28,861 nt of DNA from the IMG/VR virus record IMGVR_UViG_3300032220_001321, positions 1-28,861 of that record; one strand, given 5' to 3'. The stretch is from a virus. Positions 6,030 to 12,709 of this stretch are shown here, piece after piece (within the stretch, counting starts at the first letter, position 1; every line of letters starts with the position of its first letter). The position numbers and the translations under genes were made by a program. The notes under the pieces were generated by a model that ran no database searches, was not told the DNA's origin, and was given only the letters and a program-made list of their open reading frames with translations.

Positions 6030-6408
6030 CTTGATCCGCTGCACCGCGTGCGGCCAATCCTCCAAGCGCCTTCAACGCCACCACTACGGGCCCGAGGCAG
6101 TCTTCGGCGGCTACTCCTCGACCTTTCCCGTGCGGCTGCTGTGCCCCGAGTGCCACGCCGAGTTCCATGCCGAGGAGAAAAAGTACGCGCGCGAAGGCCT
6201 GTTGCGCCTCGAGTGGTCGGACCTGCCCGAAACAGCGGCCGACTGCGAGCGATGCGTGCAGGCAGGGCGTTCGTGGTCTGGCGCGCCCAGGATGGTGGCC
6301 TACGCCTTCTGGAGCGCGGGCACGAAGTGGCACCAAGGCGGGTTGTGCTTCGCGTGCTTTTGGTACTTTGCCGGCGAAATGCGGCGATACCACAAGGGCC
6401 TGAAGTGA
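6007..6408 (+). CDS. HNH-like zinc-binding protein
   Basis: This 133-aa protein (from TTG 6007) has paired CxxC knuckles and an HNH-like core: CTAC (12-15), RLQRHHYG (21-28) and LLCPECHAEFHAEEKKY (44-60). The order CxxC, HH, then CxxCHxxxH resembles the beta-beta-alpha-metal fold of HNH endonucleases, although the usual Asn is not evident. A second pair, CERC (80-83) and CFAC (114-117), may form another zinc site. The first half may cut DNA or act as a structural zinc module. The start is uncertain: TTG 6007 overlaps the previous gene, while TTG 6031 lies just after its stop; both keep the first CxxC. It overlaps the resolvase start by GTGA, so the two are co-translated. Confidence 0.6.
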   Translation: MAKTSKTDLIRCTACGQSSKRLQRHHYGPEAVFGGYSSTFPVRLLCPECHAEFHAEEKKYAREGLLRLEWSDLPETAADCERCVQAGRSWSGAPRMVAYAFWSAGTKWHQGGLCFACFWYFAGEMRRYHKGLK

Positions 6409-6938
6409 CTGCACCTCTTGAACATGTCGGCATCGATCCGGGTCTTCGAGGCGGCGTGGTGCTGCTCGACGGCTCGCTGCGCGCGCGCGCATGGTGGCGC
6501 ACGCCGATCATCGAGGGCGACGGCGCGAAGGCCCAGTACGACGAGCGCGGCTTGTCGGCGATCGTTCAGGGCATCGCGGTCGACGCCGTGAGGCGTGGAG
6601 TGCAGGTACGGTTCTGCATCGAGGACGTGGCGGCGGCACCCGGGCAGGGCGTGGTGTCGATGTTCAAGTTCGGCATCGGCTACGGGCTGTGGCTCGGCGC
6701 GATCTCAATGACGGCCTTCCCGATGATCAAGGCCAAGCCGCAGACGTGGCAGCGCGTGGCGTTCGCGGGCCGGCCTCAGGCCGACAAGAAGCAGACGAGC
6801 TTCCTAGTCGCTCGGGAGTTGTTCCCTGAGCTGCCACTGAAGAGCAAGAGCGCGGACAGCGGCTTGTCGGATGCCGCGCTGATAGCCATGGCCTGCGCGA
6901 GGATCTACTCGGCGCGGGCTTCCGATCCGGTGAAGTGA
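6405..6938 (+). CDS. RuvC-like Holliday junction resolvase
   Basis: This 177-aa protein has the RNase-H-like fold layout of RuvC resolvases, which cut branched DNA during recombination or before packaging. Acidic residues are in the expected places: HVGIDPGLRGGVVLLD (7-22, D11), VRFCIEDVAA (68-77, E73) and SADSGLSDAALIAMACAR (149-166, D151 and D156). The segment between them contains QGVVSMFKFGIGYGLWLGA and KPQTWQRVAF, the typical phage RuvC substrate-loop region. The GTG start overlaps the HNH-like stop. It is the last gene of the plus-strand run and is followed by a hairpin. Confidence 0.85.
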   Translation: MTAPLEHVGIDPGLRGGVVLLDGSLRARAWWRTPIIEGDGAKAQYDERGLSAIVQGIAVDAVRRGVQVRFCIEDVAAAPGQGVVSMFKFGIGYGLWLGAISMTAFPMIKAKPQTWQRVAFAGRPQADKKQTSFLVARELFPELPLKSKSADSGLSDAALIAMACARIYSARASDPVK

Positions 6939-6941
6939 AAA

Positions 6942-6970
6942 CCGGCCGGCGTTCTCTCTACGCCGACCGG
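6942..6970 (+). terminator. Hairpin after the resolvase (candidate terminator)
   Basis: The stem is CCGG, one C.A mismatch, then CGGCG paired with CGCCG and CCGG, closing a 9-nt loop (TTCTCTCTA). It starts four bases after the resolvase stop. No U-tract follows, so it could act with Rho or be only a stabilising 3' structure. Confidence 0.5.
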
Positions 6971-7060
6971 CCCAACATCATCTCGATCAACACTTCCGTC
7001 GCGCCCCACACCTGGTAGCGCGATGGCTGGATTGTAGCGGGGAGTGGGCACCTCGCAGTC

Positions 7061-7137
7061 GCGGCCGTAGCTCAATCGGTCAGAGCTGGCGTCTTATACA
7101 CGTCGGGTTGTGGGTTCGAGTCCCGCCGGCCGCACCA
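7061..7137 (+). tRNA. tRNA-Ile (anticodon TAT)
   Basis: A complete cloverleaf can be read: acceptor GCGGCCG/CGGCCGC (7 bp), D-stem GCTC/GAGC with a 9-nt loop, anticodon stem GGCGT/ACGTC with one G.U pair, loop CTTATAC giving anticodon TAT at 7095-7097, variable GGGTT, T-arm GTGGG-TTCGAGT-CCCGC with one G.U pair, discriminator A and an encoded CCA (7135-7137). It reads ATA, the isoleucine codon rarest in GC-rich hosts, without needing a lysidine-modified CAT tRNA. It lies in the gap between the converging operons. Confidence 0.92.
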
Positions 7138-7166
7138 CTTCGACCATTTGCGCGCTAGAAATAACC

Positions 7167-7198
7167 AGAGGCCTAGTCCTGCCAGGGACCGGGCCTCT
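7167..7198. terminator. Bidirectional hairpin between converging operons
   Basis: The outer stem is AGAGGCC/GGCCTCT (7 bp) and the inner stem GTCC/GGAC (4 bp), with a 2x2 internal loop and a 6-nt terminal loop. It lies between the tRNA and the 3' end of the leftward late operon, where a bidirectional terminator is expected. No strong U-tract on either strand. Confidence 0.55.
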
Positions 7199-7260
7199 TG
7201 GTGACTCGCGTGCGAGTGCTGGAGCCACAACAGACCTTCCCTGCTGTGACAGCGAGGATT

Positions 7261-7983
7261 CTACTGCGTCACATACTCCACCGACAAGATCTCAAAGTCC
7301 CAGAAGATCGAAAAGTCTTCGCGCAGCGTCGAGTCGCCCCACGGCCCCTCGATCCGGGCGTAGGCGATCGAGTGCCAGTCGAGCGTCACCACGCCGTCAG
7401 GGTCGCAGAACGGCGCGAGGTAGGCAGGATGCGTCAGTTCGGTCGTGCGCGTGGTCCAGTACGTCGGCTGGAGCGACGTGTCCCACGCCGACGAAAAGGT
7501 TTCTCCGCTCGGGCCGGCGAAGTCGAGGCCGCCGTCGTAGCCCTCGAGGACCACGCTGGCCGGCGGCTGGACAGCGTAGAACGGTAGCTCGGTGAACATC
7601 ATCAGCCAGCCTGCCTCGTCCTTGGCGAAGAGCCACGCCGGGAAGTCAAATCCCCACGGCTGGCCGTTCAGTGGATTGATGCCAGGCGCGGCCGTCACAA
7701 AACGGAACCGAGGGTGAAGGTTCTCGACGCGCGCGGCGTACGAGATGTGGTGCCGGTGAACTATCCGGACTTTCCGGAGAGTTGCCAAAGGGCCTGAGAA
7801 GGCCGCCAGCGATACGCGGCGCACGTCCTTGACCTCGGAGGCATCCCAAGGCCAGTCGTTGCCTACGAGGCCAGAGAACGAGGCCACGGGCCCGAGGGGA
7901 CGACCGCGACCGTCGGCTTCCCCATCCCCAGACAGAAGAAGGCCGACGGCTGCGGCCGTGATGCCAGCGCGAAGCCAGTTCAC
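7261..7983 (-). CDS. Secreted choice-of-anchor-E-like protein, copy 2
   Basis: This 240-aa protein is a paralogue of the gene just upstream in the operon (7980-8645). Shared blocks include RRVSLAAFSGPLATLRKVRI with HRHHISYAARVEN, and YLAPFCDPDGVVTLDW near the end. The layout (strand, GPLATL, then VEN, then a LAPF-DG-V-L closing strand) resembles the choice-of-anchor E beta-sandwich domains of secreted bacterial proteins. The GTG at 7983 overlaps the previous stop and opens a short hydrophobic leader (residues about 4-18), possibly a signal peptide. No catalytic residues are evident. It is the last gene of the leftward operon. Confidence 0.6.
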   Translation of the reverse strand: MNWLRAGITAAAVGLLLSGDGEADGRGRPLGPVASFSGLVGNDWPWDASEVKDVRRVSLAAFSGPLATLRKVRIVHRHHISYAARVENLHPRFRFVTAAPGINPLNGQPWGFDFPAWLFAKDEAGWLMMFTELPFYAVQPPASVVLEGYDGGLDFAGPSGETFSSAWDTSLQPTYWTTRTTELTHPAYLAPFCDPDGVVTLDWHSIAYARIEGPWGDSTLREDFSIFWDFEILSVEYVTQ

Positions 7984-8645
7984 GGATTGTACTCGACGCG
8001 ATCGACAACGACGTCCCAAGCAAACCAATCGACCCCGCCGGCCAGCGAGCCCTCGGTCGGCACCATCGTGGGCACGTCTTTCTGGAGCCACGTCATCGGA
8101 TTGATGGACAGTTCCACCGTGCCATCGGCGTCCTGGAACGGAGCCAAGGCCCACGGCTGGTCGATGACTTGGACGGTGGTCGTCCAGTAGTCAGGCTGTG
8201 CGCACTGGTCCCACATCACCGTGCGCTGCATTCCGGCGGGGCCCGCGAAGTCGATGATGCCGTCGTACGGGCCCAGCGTGGGCACCGTGCAAAGGCTGAT
8301 CGTCCACGACGGCACGCCCGACTGGATCACGCCGCCGGCCTCCGTACGGAACCACGGAAAGGAGTAAATCGACGGGTAGCCGTAAGGTGCCTGCCCCCAC
8401 CACACGATCGGCTCTTGGTTCTCGACGCGGAAGGCGTAGGAGATGTGATGGCGCATCGTAAGCCGAACGCTGCGCAAGGGTACGCCGCCGGAATACGCCG
8501 GGAAGCTGACTTCGCCTGCGTCCTCCATCGTCGCCGAGGTGGCGGTGAAGGGTCCAAAGGTCTGGTATCCACGCGCGCGGCCGGCGCTCGCCGGCGAACA
8601 AACAACGAGGCCTGCAAGCAGGCCGGCAAGCATCGACTGACTCAT
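7980..8645 (-). CDS. Secreted choice-of-anchor-E-like protein, copy 1
   Basis: This 221-aa protein has a clear signal peptide: MSQSMLAGLLAGLVVCSPAS followed by AG, with cleavage probably after residue 21. The mature part is beta-rich, with PLRSVRLTMRHHISYAFRVE near residue 55-75 and a WALAPFQDADGTVELS closing strand, as in choice-of-anchor E-like beta-sandwiches. It shares this architecture with the following gene, pointing to a tandem duplication. A secreted beta-sandwich in a phage late operon is unusual; it might act at the host envelope, be a virion decoration, or be a cargo gene. ATG 8645 overlaps the stop of the DUF1508-like gene. Confidence 0.62.
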   Translation of the reverse strand: MSQSMLAGLLAGLVVCSPASAGRARGYQTFGPFTATSATMEDAGEVSFPAYSGGVPLRSVRLTMRHHISYAFRVENQEPIVWWGQAPYGYPSIYSFPWFRTEAGGVIQSGVPSWTISLCTVPTLGPYDGIIDFAGPAGMQRTVMWDQCAQPDYWTTTVQVIDQPWALAPFQDADGTVELSINPMTWLQKDVPTMVPTEGSLAGGVDWFAWDVVVDRVEYNP

Positions 8646-8881
8646 TTCGATTTCTCCTCTAGTTGGTCCACGAGCTGCGTCGTCGGCAGCATGTGTTCGA
8701 TCAGCAGGCACGCGGCACGTCTGGCGGCGTGGTGCCCAGAGAACATCTCCGAGAAGCCGAGGATGCGTCCGTTCGGCGACCGCAGCCGCCAGTACCACGC
8801 GCCGCTCGGGCCTTGATTCACTTCGACTACGAGCCCCGGCTTCTTCTTGGCGTCTCCATTCTGCTTGGGCTGCGCGGTCAT
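8642..8881 (-). CDS. DUF1508 (YegP-like) small protein
   Basis: This 79-aa protein has a lysine-rich lead (GDAKKKPGLVVEV) followed by WYWRLRSPNGRILGFSEMF and HHAARRAACLLIEHM. The core, an aromatic strand, RL-NG-I-SE, then a helix with repeated Ala, matches the DUF1508/YegP fold. Its role in bacteria is not defined. ATG 8881 is preceded by AGAGGTGAAAGCC, a good ribosome site, which decides against the longer frame. It lies between a membrane coiled-coil protein and two secreted proteins. Confidence 0.75.
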   Translation of the reverse strand: MTAQPKQNGDAKKKPGLVVEVNQGPSGAWYWRLRSPNGRILGFSEMFSGHHAARRAACLLIEHMLPTTQLVDQLEEKSK

Positions 8882-8886
8882 GGCTT

Positions 8887-9219
8887 TCACCTCTGGTGGA
8901 TCTCGTTCTCGATTCGTTGCAACGCGGCAACTGTCTGCCGCTGCTGTTCGTCGTGCCGACTCAAGACCATCTCGAACTGCTCGCGACATGATTCGCGCTC
9001 GATCTGCATCTGGCGCTCGAAGTACTCGCGTTCGGCGCGCAGTTGCCCGGCAAACTCGGACACGCTGCGGCGGTGTTCGTCCATCGCGCGCTCGACTAGG
9101 CGCGGCAGGAACCGATACACGAAGACCGCGATGAGTCCGAGGATGCCGATGGCTCCGATGTCCGGGATGCTCGCGAAGGGCAGAGCGGCCTGCGTGAGCT
9201 CCGTGAGCAAGGCAAACAT
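8887..9219 (-). CDS. Membrane-anchored coiled-coil protein (holin/spanin-like candidate)
   Basis: This 110-aa protein has one transmembrane segment, GAIGILGLIAVFVYRF (about 24-39), then a long charged coiled coil to the end (AMDEHRRSVSEFAGQLRAER and beyond, rich in Glu, Arg and Gln). An N-terminal anchor plus a helical tail resembles inner-membrane spanins or other lysis accessory proteins. ATG 9219 overlaps the previous stop; a GGGGAG ribosome site lies upstream. Its neighbours encode two lipoprotein-like proteins, as expected for a lysis group. Alternatively it is a virion-associated membrane protein. Confidence 0.6.
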   Translation of the reverse strand: MFALLTELTQAALPFASIPDIGAIGILGLIAVFVYRFLPRLVERAMDEHRRSVSEFAGQLRAEREYFERQMQIERESCREQFEMVLSRHDEQQRQTVAALQRIENEIHQR

Positions 9220-9638
9220 CAGTGGTGCTCCCCGTTCAGCTTCTGGATCGTGCGCTTCCGCGTCCAATCGCGCCCAAGCCACGTCGCCACCATCGAGGCG
9301 ATCGCTATGCCGATGGCCTCCGGCAGGCCGACGGCTCGCGAAAGCGTGCCGGCCATGCTCTCGGCGCGGGCTTCAGTGGACTGGGCCACCTTCTCGACGT
9401 CGTCCTCGAACTCTTCCCGCGCCTCCGCAAAACGGCGCTCGACCTCCGCGCGGTCGGCCGCGTCCGTGTGAAGCTCGGCAATCTCGACTTCCGCGAGCGA
9501 GAGGCGCTTGTCGACGGTGTAGCCGAGTTCGCGCAAGTCGCCGGATGTCGCGCACGAAGGCAGAACTACCCCAGCCGTCACGGCCGAGAAGATCCACGCG
9601 AGCGCGATGGATCGGCCGACCACGCTCTCCGTGCTCAT
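9219..9638 (-). CDS. Lipobox-bearing coiled-coil protein with C-terminal hydrophobic segment
   Basis: This 139-aa protein has an N-terminal hydrophobic segment (about 11-26) ending in LPSC (C29), a possible lipobox, then a long helical, Glu/Arg-rich middle (EVERRFAEAREEFEDDVEKV), and a second hydrophobic stretch, AIGIAIASMVATWLG (about 110-124). Two membrane contacts flanking a coiled coil is an unusual plan; it may bridge membrane surfaces or form a holin-like assembly. ATG 9638 overlaps the stop of the upstream lipoprotein gene. Pro at the -2 position of the lipobox is atypical, so lipidation is uncertain. Confidence 0.55.
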   Translation of the reverse strand: MSTESVVGRSIALAWIFSAVTAGVVLPSCATSGDLRELGYTVDKRLSLAEVEIAELHTDAADRAEVERRFAEAREEFEDDVEKVAQSTEARAESMAGTLSRAVGLPEAIGIAIASMVATWLGRDWTRKRTIQKLNGEHH

Positions 9639-10033
9639 GGCGCGAAGCTCAGGCCCAGAGCCTCGGCCTCGCCCGGGCGCAGGACGCCCTGCTCGAGCAG
9701 CCACGCCGGCAAGGCCACTTCGACCTTCTGCGTGATCTTCACCTCGCGCGAGCGCGACCAGACGAGGACGTAGCCGGCCTCGACCTCGAAGGGCCCAAGG
9801 AGCGTCGCGCCTTGCGGCATGGTCGCGCTGGGCTTCTCGTAAAGTTCGACGGCCAGCGACGCGCGTGCCACGACCAGCAGCGTGTCGCCGTCGAATCTCG
9901 CCACCGCTGCGGCGGCCGATTCGTCCGAGCTGACGACGACCGACCCGACGACCTTCGGCTTCAGGCCGAGCGACGGGCAGGAGGAGAAAAAAAGGGCACA
10001 GGCCCCGGCTAGGAGAGCGCGCGTCAAGTGCAT
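9635..10033 (-). CDS. Putative lipoprotein (132 aa)
   Basis: The product begins MHLTRALLAGACALFFSSCP, a typical short lipoprotein signal with Cys19 the probable lipidated residue. The mature part is beta-rich (VVGSVVVSSD, DTLLVVARASLAVELYE, GYVLVWSR) and ends in a helix. I recognise no named family. ATG 10033 is the natural start, because the signal begins there and the longer frame adds an unlikely basic leader. It is the first of several envelope-directed proteins downstream of the tail genes; an outer-membrane spanin or superinfection-immunity role is possible but not shown. Confidence 0.6.
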   Translation of the reverse strand: MHLTRALLAGACALFFSSCPSLGLKPKVVGSVVVSSDESAAAAVARFDGDTLLVVARASLAVELYEKPSATMPQGATLLGPFEVEAGYVLVWSRSREVKITQKVEVALPAWLLEQGVLRPGEAEALGLSFAP

Positions 10034-10085
10034 GCGCGAAGTCTGGCCGAGACCTGTCCTGCGAACTAGCCCGTATGCTTTCGGC

Positions 10086-10484
10086 TCACGGGTAAATCTG
10101 GATAACAATCCATTCCGTCCCGGTACAGAGAAGCCGGAGAGTTGCCCGAGTACCAGTCATCACAAAAGTCGTCGCGCCGTCGATGAGTTCCGAGGCGTTG
10201 CCGTCGAGAACAAGGCCACCGCCTGTATCCACGGCGAGGACGACCTGAATCGTTTTGCCCTTGTTGCTTGCCACGGCCGGCAAGTTGATGGTGATCGGGA
10301 TCGCGGTCGATGTTGCGACGATCGCATCGTCACCCAGTTGCCAGGTGTACGGATGATCGGCGTCGGCGATCTCCCGGAGGCTCATCGCGTGACGAAGCGT
10401 GTAGTTCGTGTTTAGCGTAGAGCGCGATGCCGAGATGGTGTCGCTGCTGTTGATCGTAGTCAGCGGATTGAAGATTGTGCTCAT
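10086..10484 (-). CDS. Hypothetical virion-associated protein (132 aa)
   Basis: This protein is Ser/Thr-rich and beta-rich, starting MSTIFNPLTTINSSDTISAS, with AIPITINLPAVASNKGKTIQ and ATLRLLCTGTEWIVIQIYP. The composition and the strand-turn pattern (YTWQLGDDAIVATST, then ITINLPA) are common in tail-fibre-associated and decoration proteins. The ATG overlaps the stop of the preceding hexapeptide-repeat gene. A hairpin on the minus strand overlaps the stop (10071-10093, CCCGT/ACGGG) but has no U-tract. Confidence 0.5.
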   Translation of the reverse strand: MSTIFNPLTTINSSDTISASRSTLNTNYTLRHAMSLREIADADHPYTWQLGDDAIVATSTAIPITINLPAVASNKGKTIQVVLAVDTGGGLVLDGNASELIDGATTFVMTGTRATLRLLCTGTEWIVIQIYP

Positions 10485-10861
10485 GGCCTCTGCTCGTCGT
10501 GGAGAATCTCGTCTTCGACGACTTCGTTGCCGCCGATGAATGTGCAGCCGTAGAGCTCGCTGGCCCCACGGATGATGGCGTTGCCGTAGATGCGCGACTC
10601 GCCGTCAACGCGTGCCGTGCCCTCGATGATGCAGTTGCCGAAGACTTGGGCCTCGTGATCCACGAAGGCGTTGCCTCGAATCTGTGCCGACTCATAGATC
10701 CACGCATCGCCGCACACCCACGCGTTGCCGTAGACCTTCGCGCCGGCGTCGATCCAGACGGCATCGTCGACGACCGCCGTGTCGGCCACCCACCCGCCGC
10801 CGTTCGCGTGCTGGTGTGCATCGACAGGCCCGTTGCCGTCACCGAAGTCGTACTTGGCCAT
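10481..10861 (-). CDS. Left-handed beta-helix (hexapeptide-repeat) protein
   Basis: This 126-aa protein consists mostly of imperfect hexads of the [VI]xGxAx type: ADTAVVDDAVWIDAGAKVYG, then NAWVCGDAWIYES and AQIRGNAFVDHEAQVFGNC, then GTARVDGESRIYGNAII. This is the left-handed beta-helix repeat found in hexapeptide acyltransferases and polymer-forming phage proteins. No catalytic His stands out, so a structural trimer is more likely than an acyltransferase. The N-terminal part (DAHQHANGGGWV) is non-repeat. It lies among tail-fibre-like genes, so a virion spike or fibre-tip role is likely. Confidence 0.75.
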   Translation of the reverse strand: MAKYDFGDGNGPVDAHQHANGGGWVADTAVVDDAVWIDAGAKVYGNAWVCGDAWIYESAQIRGNAFVDHEAQVFGNCIIEGTARVDGESRIYGNAIIRGASELYGCTFIGGNEVVEDEILHDEQRP

Positions 10862-10863
10862 GG

Positions 10864-12054
10864 TCAGCGTTCCGTGACGACGATCGACCCGTTGATGGTC
10901 GTCGCCGTAGTGGCCGAGGTCTTCGCCATCCACAGCAAGTTGCTGCCGTTCCAGAGACGAACGCCGGGCGAGTTATAGTCCTGCATGATCGCCACATTGG
11001 TAAGTGCCGGCGCGATCGTCAGCACGGGCCGTGCGATGATCAAGGACACGGCACCGCCACCAAGTGAGGTGGCAAGTGTCACGCTCTGGATGGAGCGCAC
11101 GCCGGAGTCGCCCGCGGCCAAGGCGAACCACACGGCAGTTCCGATCACCGGCGTGGCTGGGATGTTGTCACCGGCGGCGTTAGCGTTCAGAGTTGCTGTA
11201 CGCGACCCAGTGCCGGCTGAGTTGGTGTAGGTCACCGTGCTGTTGCTGATCGCCGCTGCGTTGGTGTTCGCGGTCGTCGTCACCAGGCCGATCATGTACC
11301 CCGCACCATCCGTGCTGCCGTTCAAGTCACGCGCAGGAAGCGTCGGAGTAGTGATCGCCTGAGCGGTCGTAGTCGTGACAGCGATGCCGGAATTCACCCA
11401 CACGACATCCCACAGAGTGAAGGTATGCAGGGTCGTAGAGGTGAGCGATGCTCCCGTGATGTACAAGCCGCCGGTCGGAGTCCAAAGCGGCAAGCATCCA
11501 GCATCGGCCACCGCCGTGCCGTCTGTCACTCGGCCGTTTATTCCCGGAGTGCCCGGAGCCCATACGCCGGGGAAGCCTGAGTCCTTCCAGTACGAGTAGC
11601 CGTAGGCGGTCGCGTCACTCGCCGTGCCCGACTTGTAGAACTGAATGCTGCGCCCCGTGATGCCGACGACATTCGGTGAGTTGACCTTGAGCTTGCCCGC
11701 GCTGTCGAAGGTGTTCCACTCGCCACCGTCCGTCCACTGCAACGATTCACCGGCCGAGAGCGTCGCCTTGAACAGGTGATACTCCGTGGCCGAGACATCC
11801 TTCTTCACTGTCACGGTGTTGGCCGTGGTCGCGTGACGATTGAACACCGAGATGGACTTCACACCGCGCTGCGTGCTCGCGCTCGGAGCGGCAACGATGA
11901 CGGTCGTCGTGGCCGTGTTGATCGTGCCGTGACCATCGCCGGGAGTGAACGCGGTCGTCGTCATGTCTACCCACGAGACCGCATAGTCGATGTCGGCCGT
12001 CGAGCTAGTCGTGAGGTCGATCGACTTCGTCGTCGCGTCAAGTGTGATTGCCAT
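10864..12054 (-). CDS. Phage structural protein (fibre/decoration-like, 396 aa)
   Basis: The N-terminal part has the pattern seen in many phage virion proteins: KSISVFNRHATTANTVTVKK, then TEYHLFKATLSAGESLQWTD and GGEWNTFDSAGKLKV. This is a strand, NRH, TVTV, then LSAGESLQ-DGGEW module. The rest is beta-rich and low in charge, with TTTTAQAITTPTLPARDLNG and long Thr/Ala/Ser runs, suggesting a beta-sandwich or fibre. ATG 12054 is chosen because the N-terminal module starts there; the longer frame adds a Trp/Arg-rich leader that overlaps the previous gene. It sits between the tail tip and the hexapeptide protein. Confidence 0.65.
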   Translation of the reverse strand: MAITLDATTKSIDLTTSSTADIDYAVSWVDMTTTAFTPGDGHGTINTATTTVIVAAPSASTQRGVKSISVFNRHATTANTVTVKKDVSATEYHLFKATLSAGESLQWTDGGEWNTFDSAGKLKVNSPNVVGITGRSIQFYKSGTASDATAYGYSYWKDSGFPGVWAPGTPGINGRVTDGTAVADAGCLPLWTPTGGLYITGASLTSTTLHTFTLWDVVWVNSGIAVTTTTAQAITTPTLPARDLNGSTDGAGYMIGLVTTTANTNAAAISNSTVTYTNSAGTGSRTATLNANAAGDNIPATPVIGTAVWFALAAGDSGVRSIQSVTLATSLGGGAVSLIIARPVLTIAPALTNVAIMQDYNSPGVRLWNGSNLLWMAKTSATTATTINGSIVVTER

Positions 12055-12056
12055 GC

Positions 12057-12341
12057 TCAAAAGCTCCCAAACGAAGCGCGCGCCATGACTTGAGGTTGCG
12101 TAAGCCCACCACCGCCGCTCGGCGAGGCCCATGTGCCGTCGGCGCGGAGGAAGTTAGTTGTACCACCACCGCTCGCGCCCACGAGGCCAGCGTCGCCCGA
12201 GGTGAAGAGCGGCAGCGTCACATCCGCACCCGTGCTGCTCGTCAACACACGCGTCGAGGCCGTGTAGCCGAGGTCGGTGCTGCCGCCACCACCACCACCG
12301 CCGCCCTTGGGCTTCTTGAGATCCGTCTGGTAGCGACTCAC
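12057..12341 (-). CDS. Glycine-rich phage tail-fibre-associated protein (94 aa)
   Basis: The start is a GTG overlapping the preceding stop. After MSRYQTDLKKPK comes a run of eight Gly encoded by repeated GGT/GGC, then STDLGYTASTRVLTSSTGAD and TTNFLRADGTWASPSGGGG. The NFLRADGTWASP motif recurs in phage tail-fibre and virion proteins, where short modules sit between glycine linkers. The poly-Gly run suggests a flexible linker. Short length and low complexity make this a linker or adaptor rather than an enzyme. Confidence 0.6.
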   Translation of the reverse strand: MSRYQTDLKKPKGGGGGGGGSTDLGYTASTRVLTSSTGADVTLPLFTSGDAGLVGASGGGTTNFLRADGTWASPSGGGGLTQPQVMARASFGSF

Positions 12342-12706
12342 ACCGTATACCTCTGGTAGTAACCGTAGACCACGATGCCGTTGGCATTGTCGGCGTAAGC
12401 CTTCACCACAAGACCGTTCTGCATCAGCCGCTTGTCCTGCACCACGACTGCACCATCGCCGTGAGCAAGGTCGATGTGGATCACATCATCTGGCGCCGTC
12501 GTGCCGCCCATCAAAAGCCAGAGGCCGTTGCTCGCGTGCGACGAGTTTGAGTTGCACGCCTCGATTGTCAGGAACTCAAGCGTGGTCGTGCCCGATGCCA
12601 CGGTGTGAATCGTCTGCGCACCGCCGCTCGTCGTGGCCGTGATCAAGATGTTCTTGCCGTTGGTTTGGCCAGAGAGAAAGCCAGTTGTGATGTCGCCGCG
12701 TGCCAT
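12338..12706 (-). CDS. Hypothetical tail-tip-associated protein (122 aa)
   Basis: This is a beta-rich protein starting MARGDITTGFLSGQTNG, with TTLEFLTIEACNSNSSHASN and a C-terminal VVYGYYQRYTV. It looks like a small beta-sandwich without metal-binding or catalytic residues. It follows the tail-tip protein by 3 bases and is coupled to the glycine-rich protein (GTGA). A small adhesin or decoration subunit is likely but not proven. Confidence 0.55.
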   Translation of the reverse strand: MARGDITTGFLSGQTNGKNILITATTSGGAQTIHTVASGTTTLEFLTIEACNSNSSHASNGLWLLMGGTTAPDDVIHIDLAHGDGAVVVQDKRLMQNGLVVKAYADNANGIVVYGYYQRYTV

Positions 12707-12709
12707 GTA

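Noticed and set aside
5726-6511. Minus-strand open frame (261 codons) across the small early genes
   Set aside because: Arg/Ser/Pro-rich antisense frame; opposite three overlap-coupled plus-strand genes, including the HNH-like gene.
8663-10012. Long plus-strand open frame (449 codons) opposite the lipoprotein and membrane genes
   Set aside because: It is Arg/Ser/Pro-rich without recognisable motifs and lies opposite a coherent, overlap-coupled minus-strand set; typical antisense frame in GC-rich DNA.
10071-10093. Minus-strand hairpin as a terminator between the virion and lipoprotein genes
   Set aside because: Stem is short and interrupted, overlaps the stop codon and has no U-tract; kept only as a remark.
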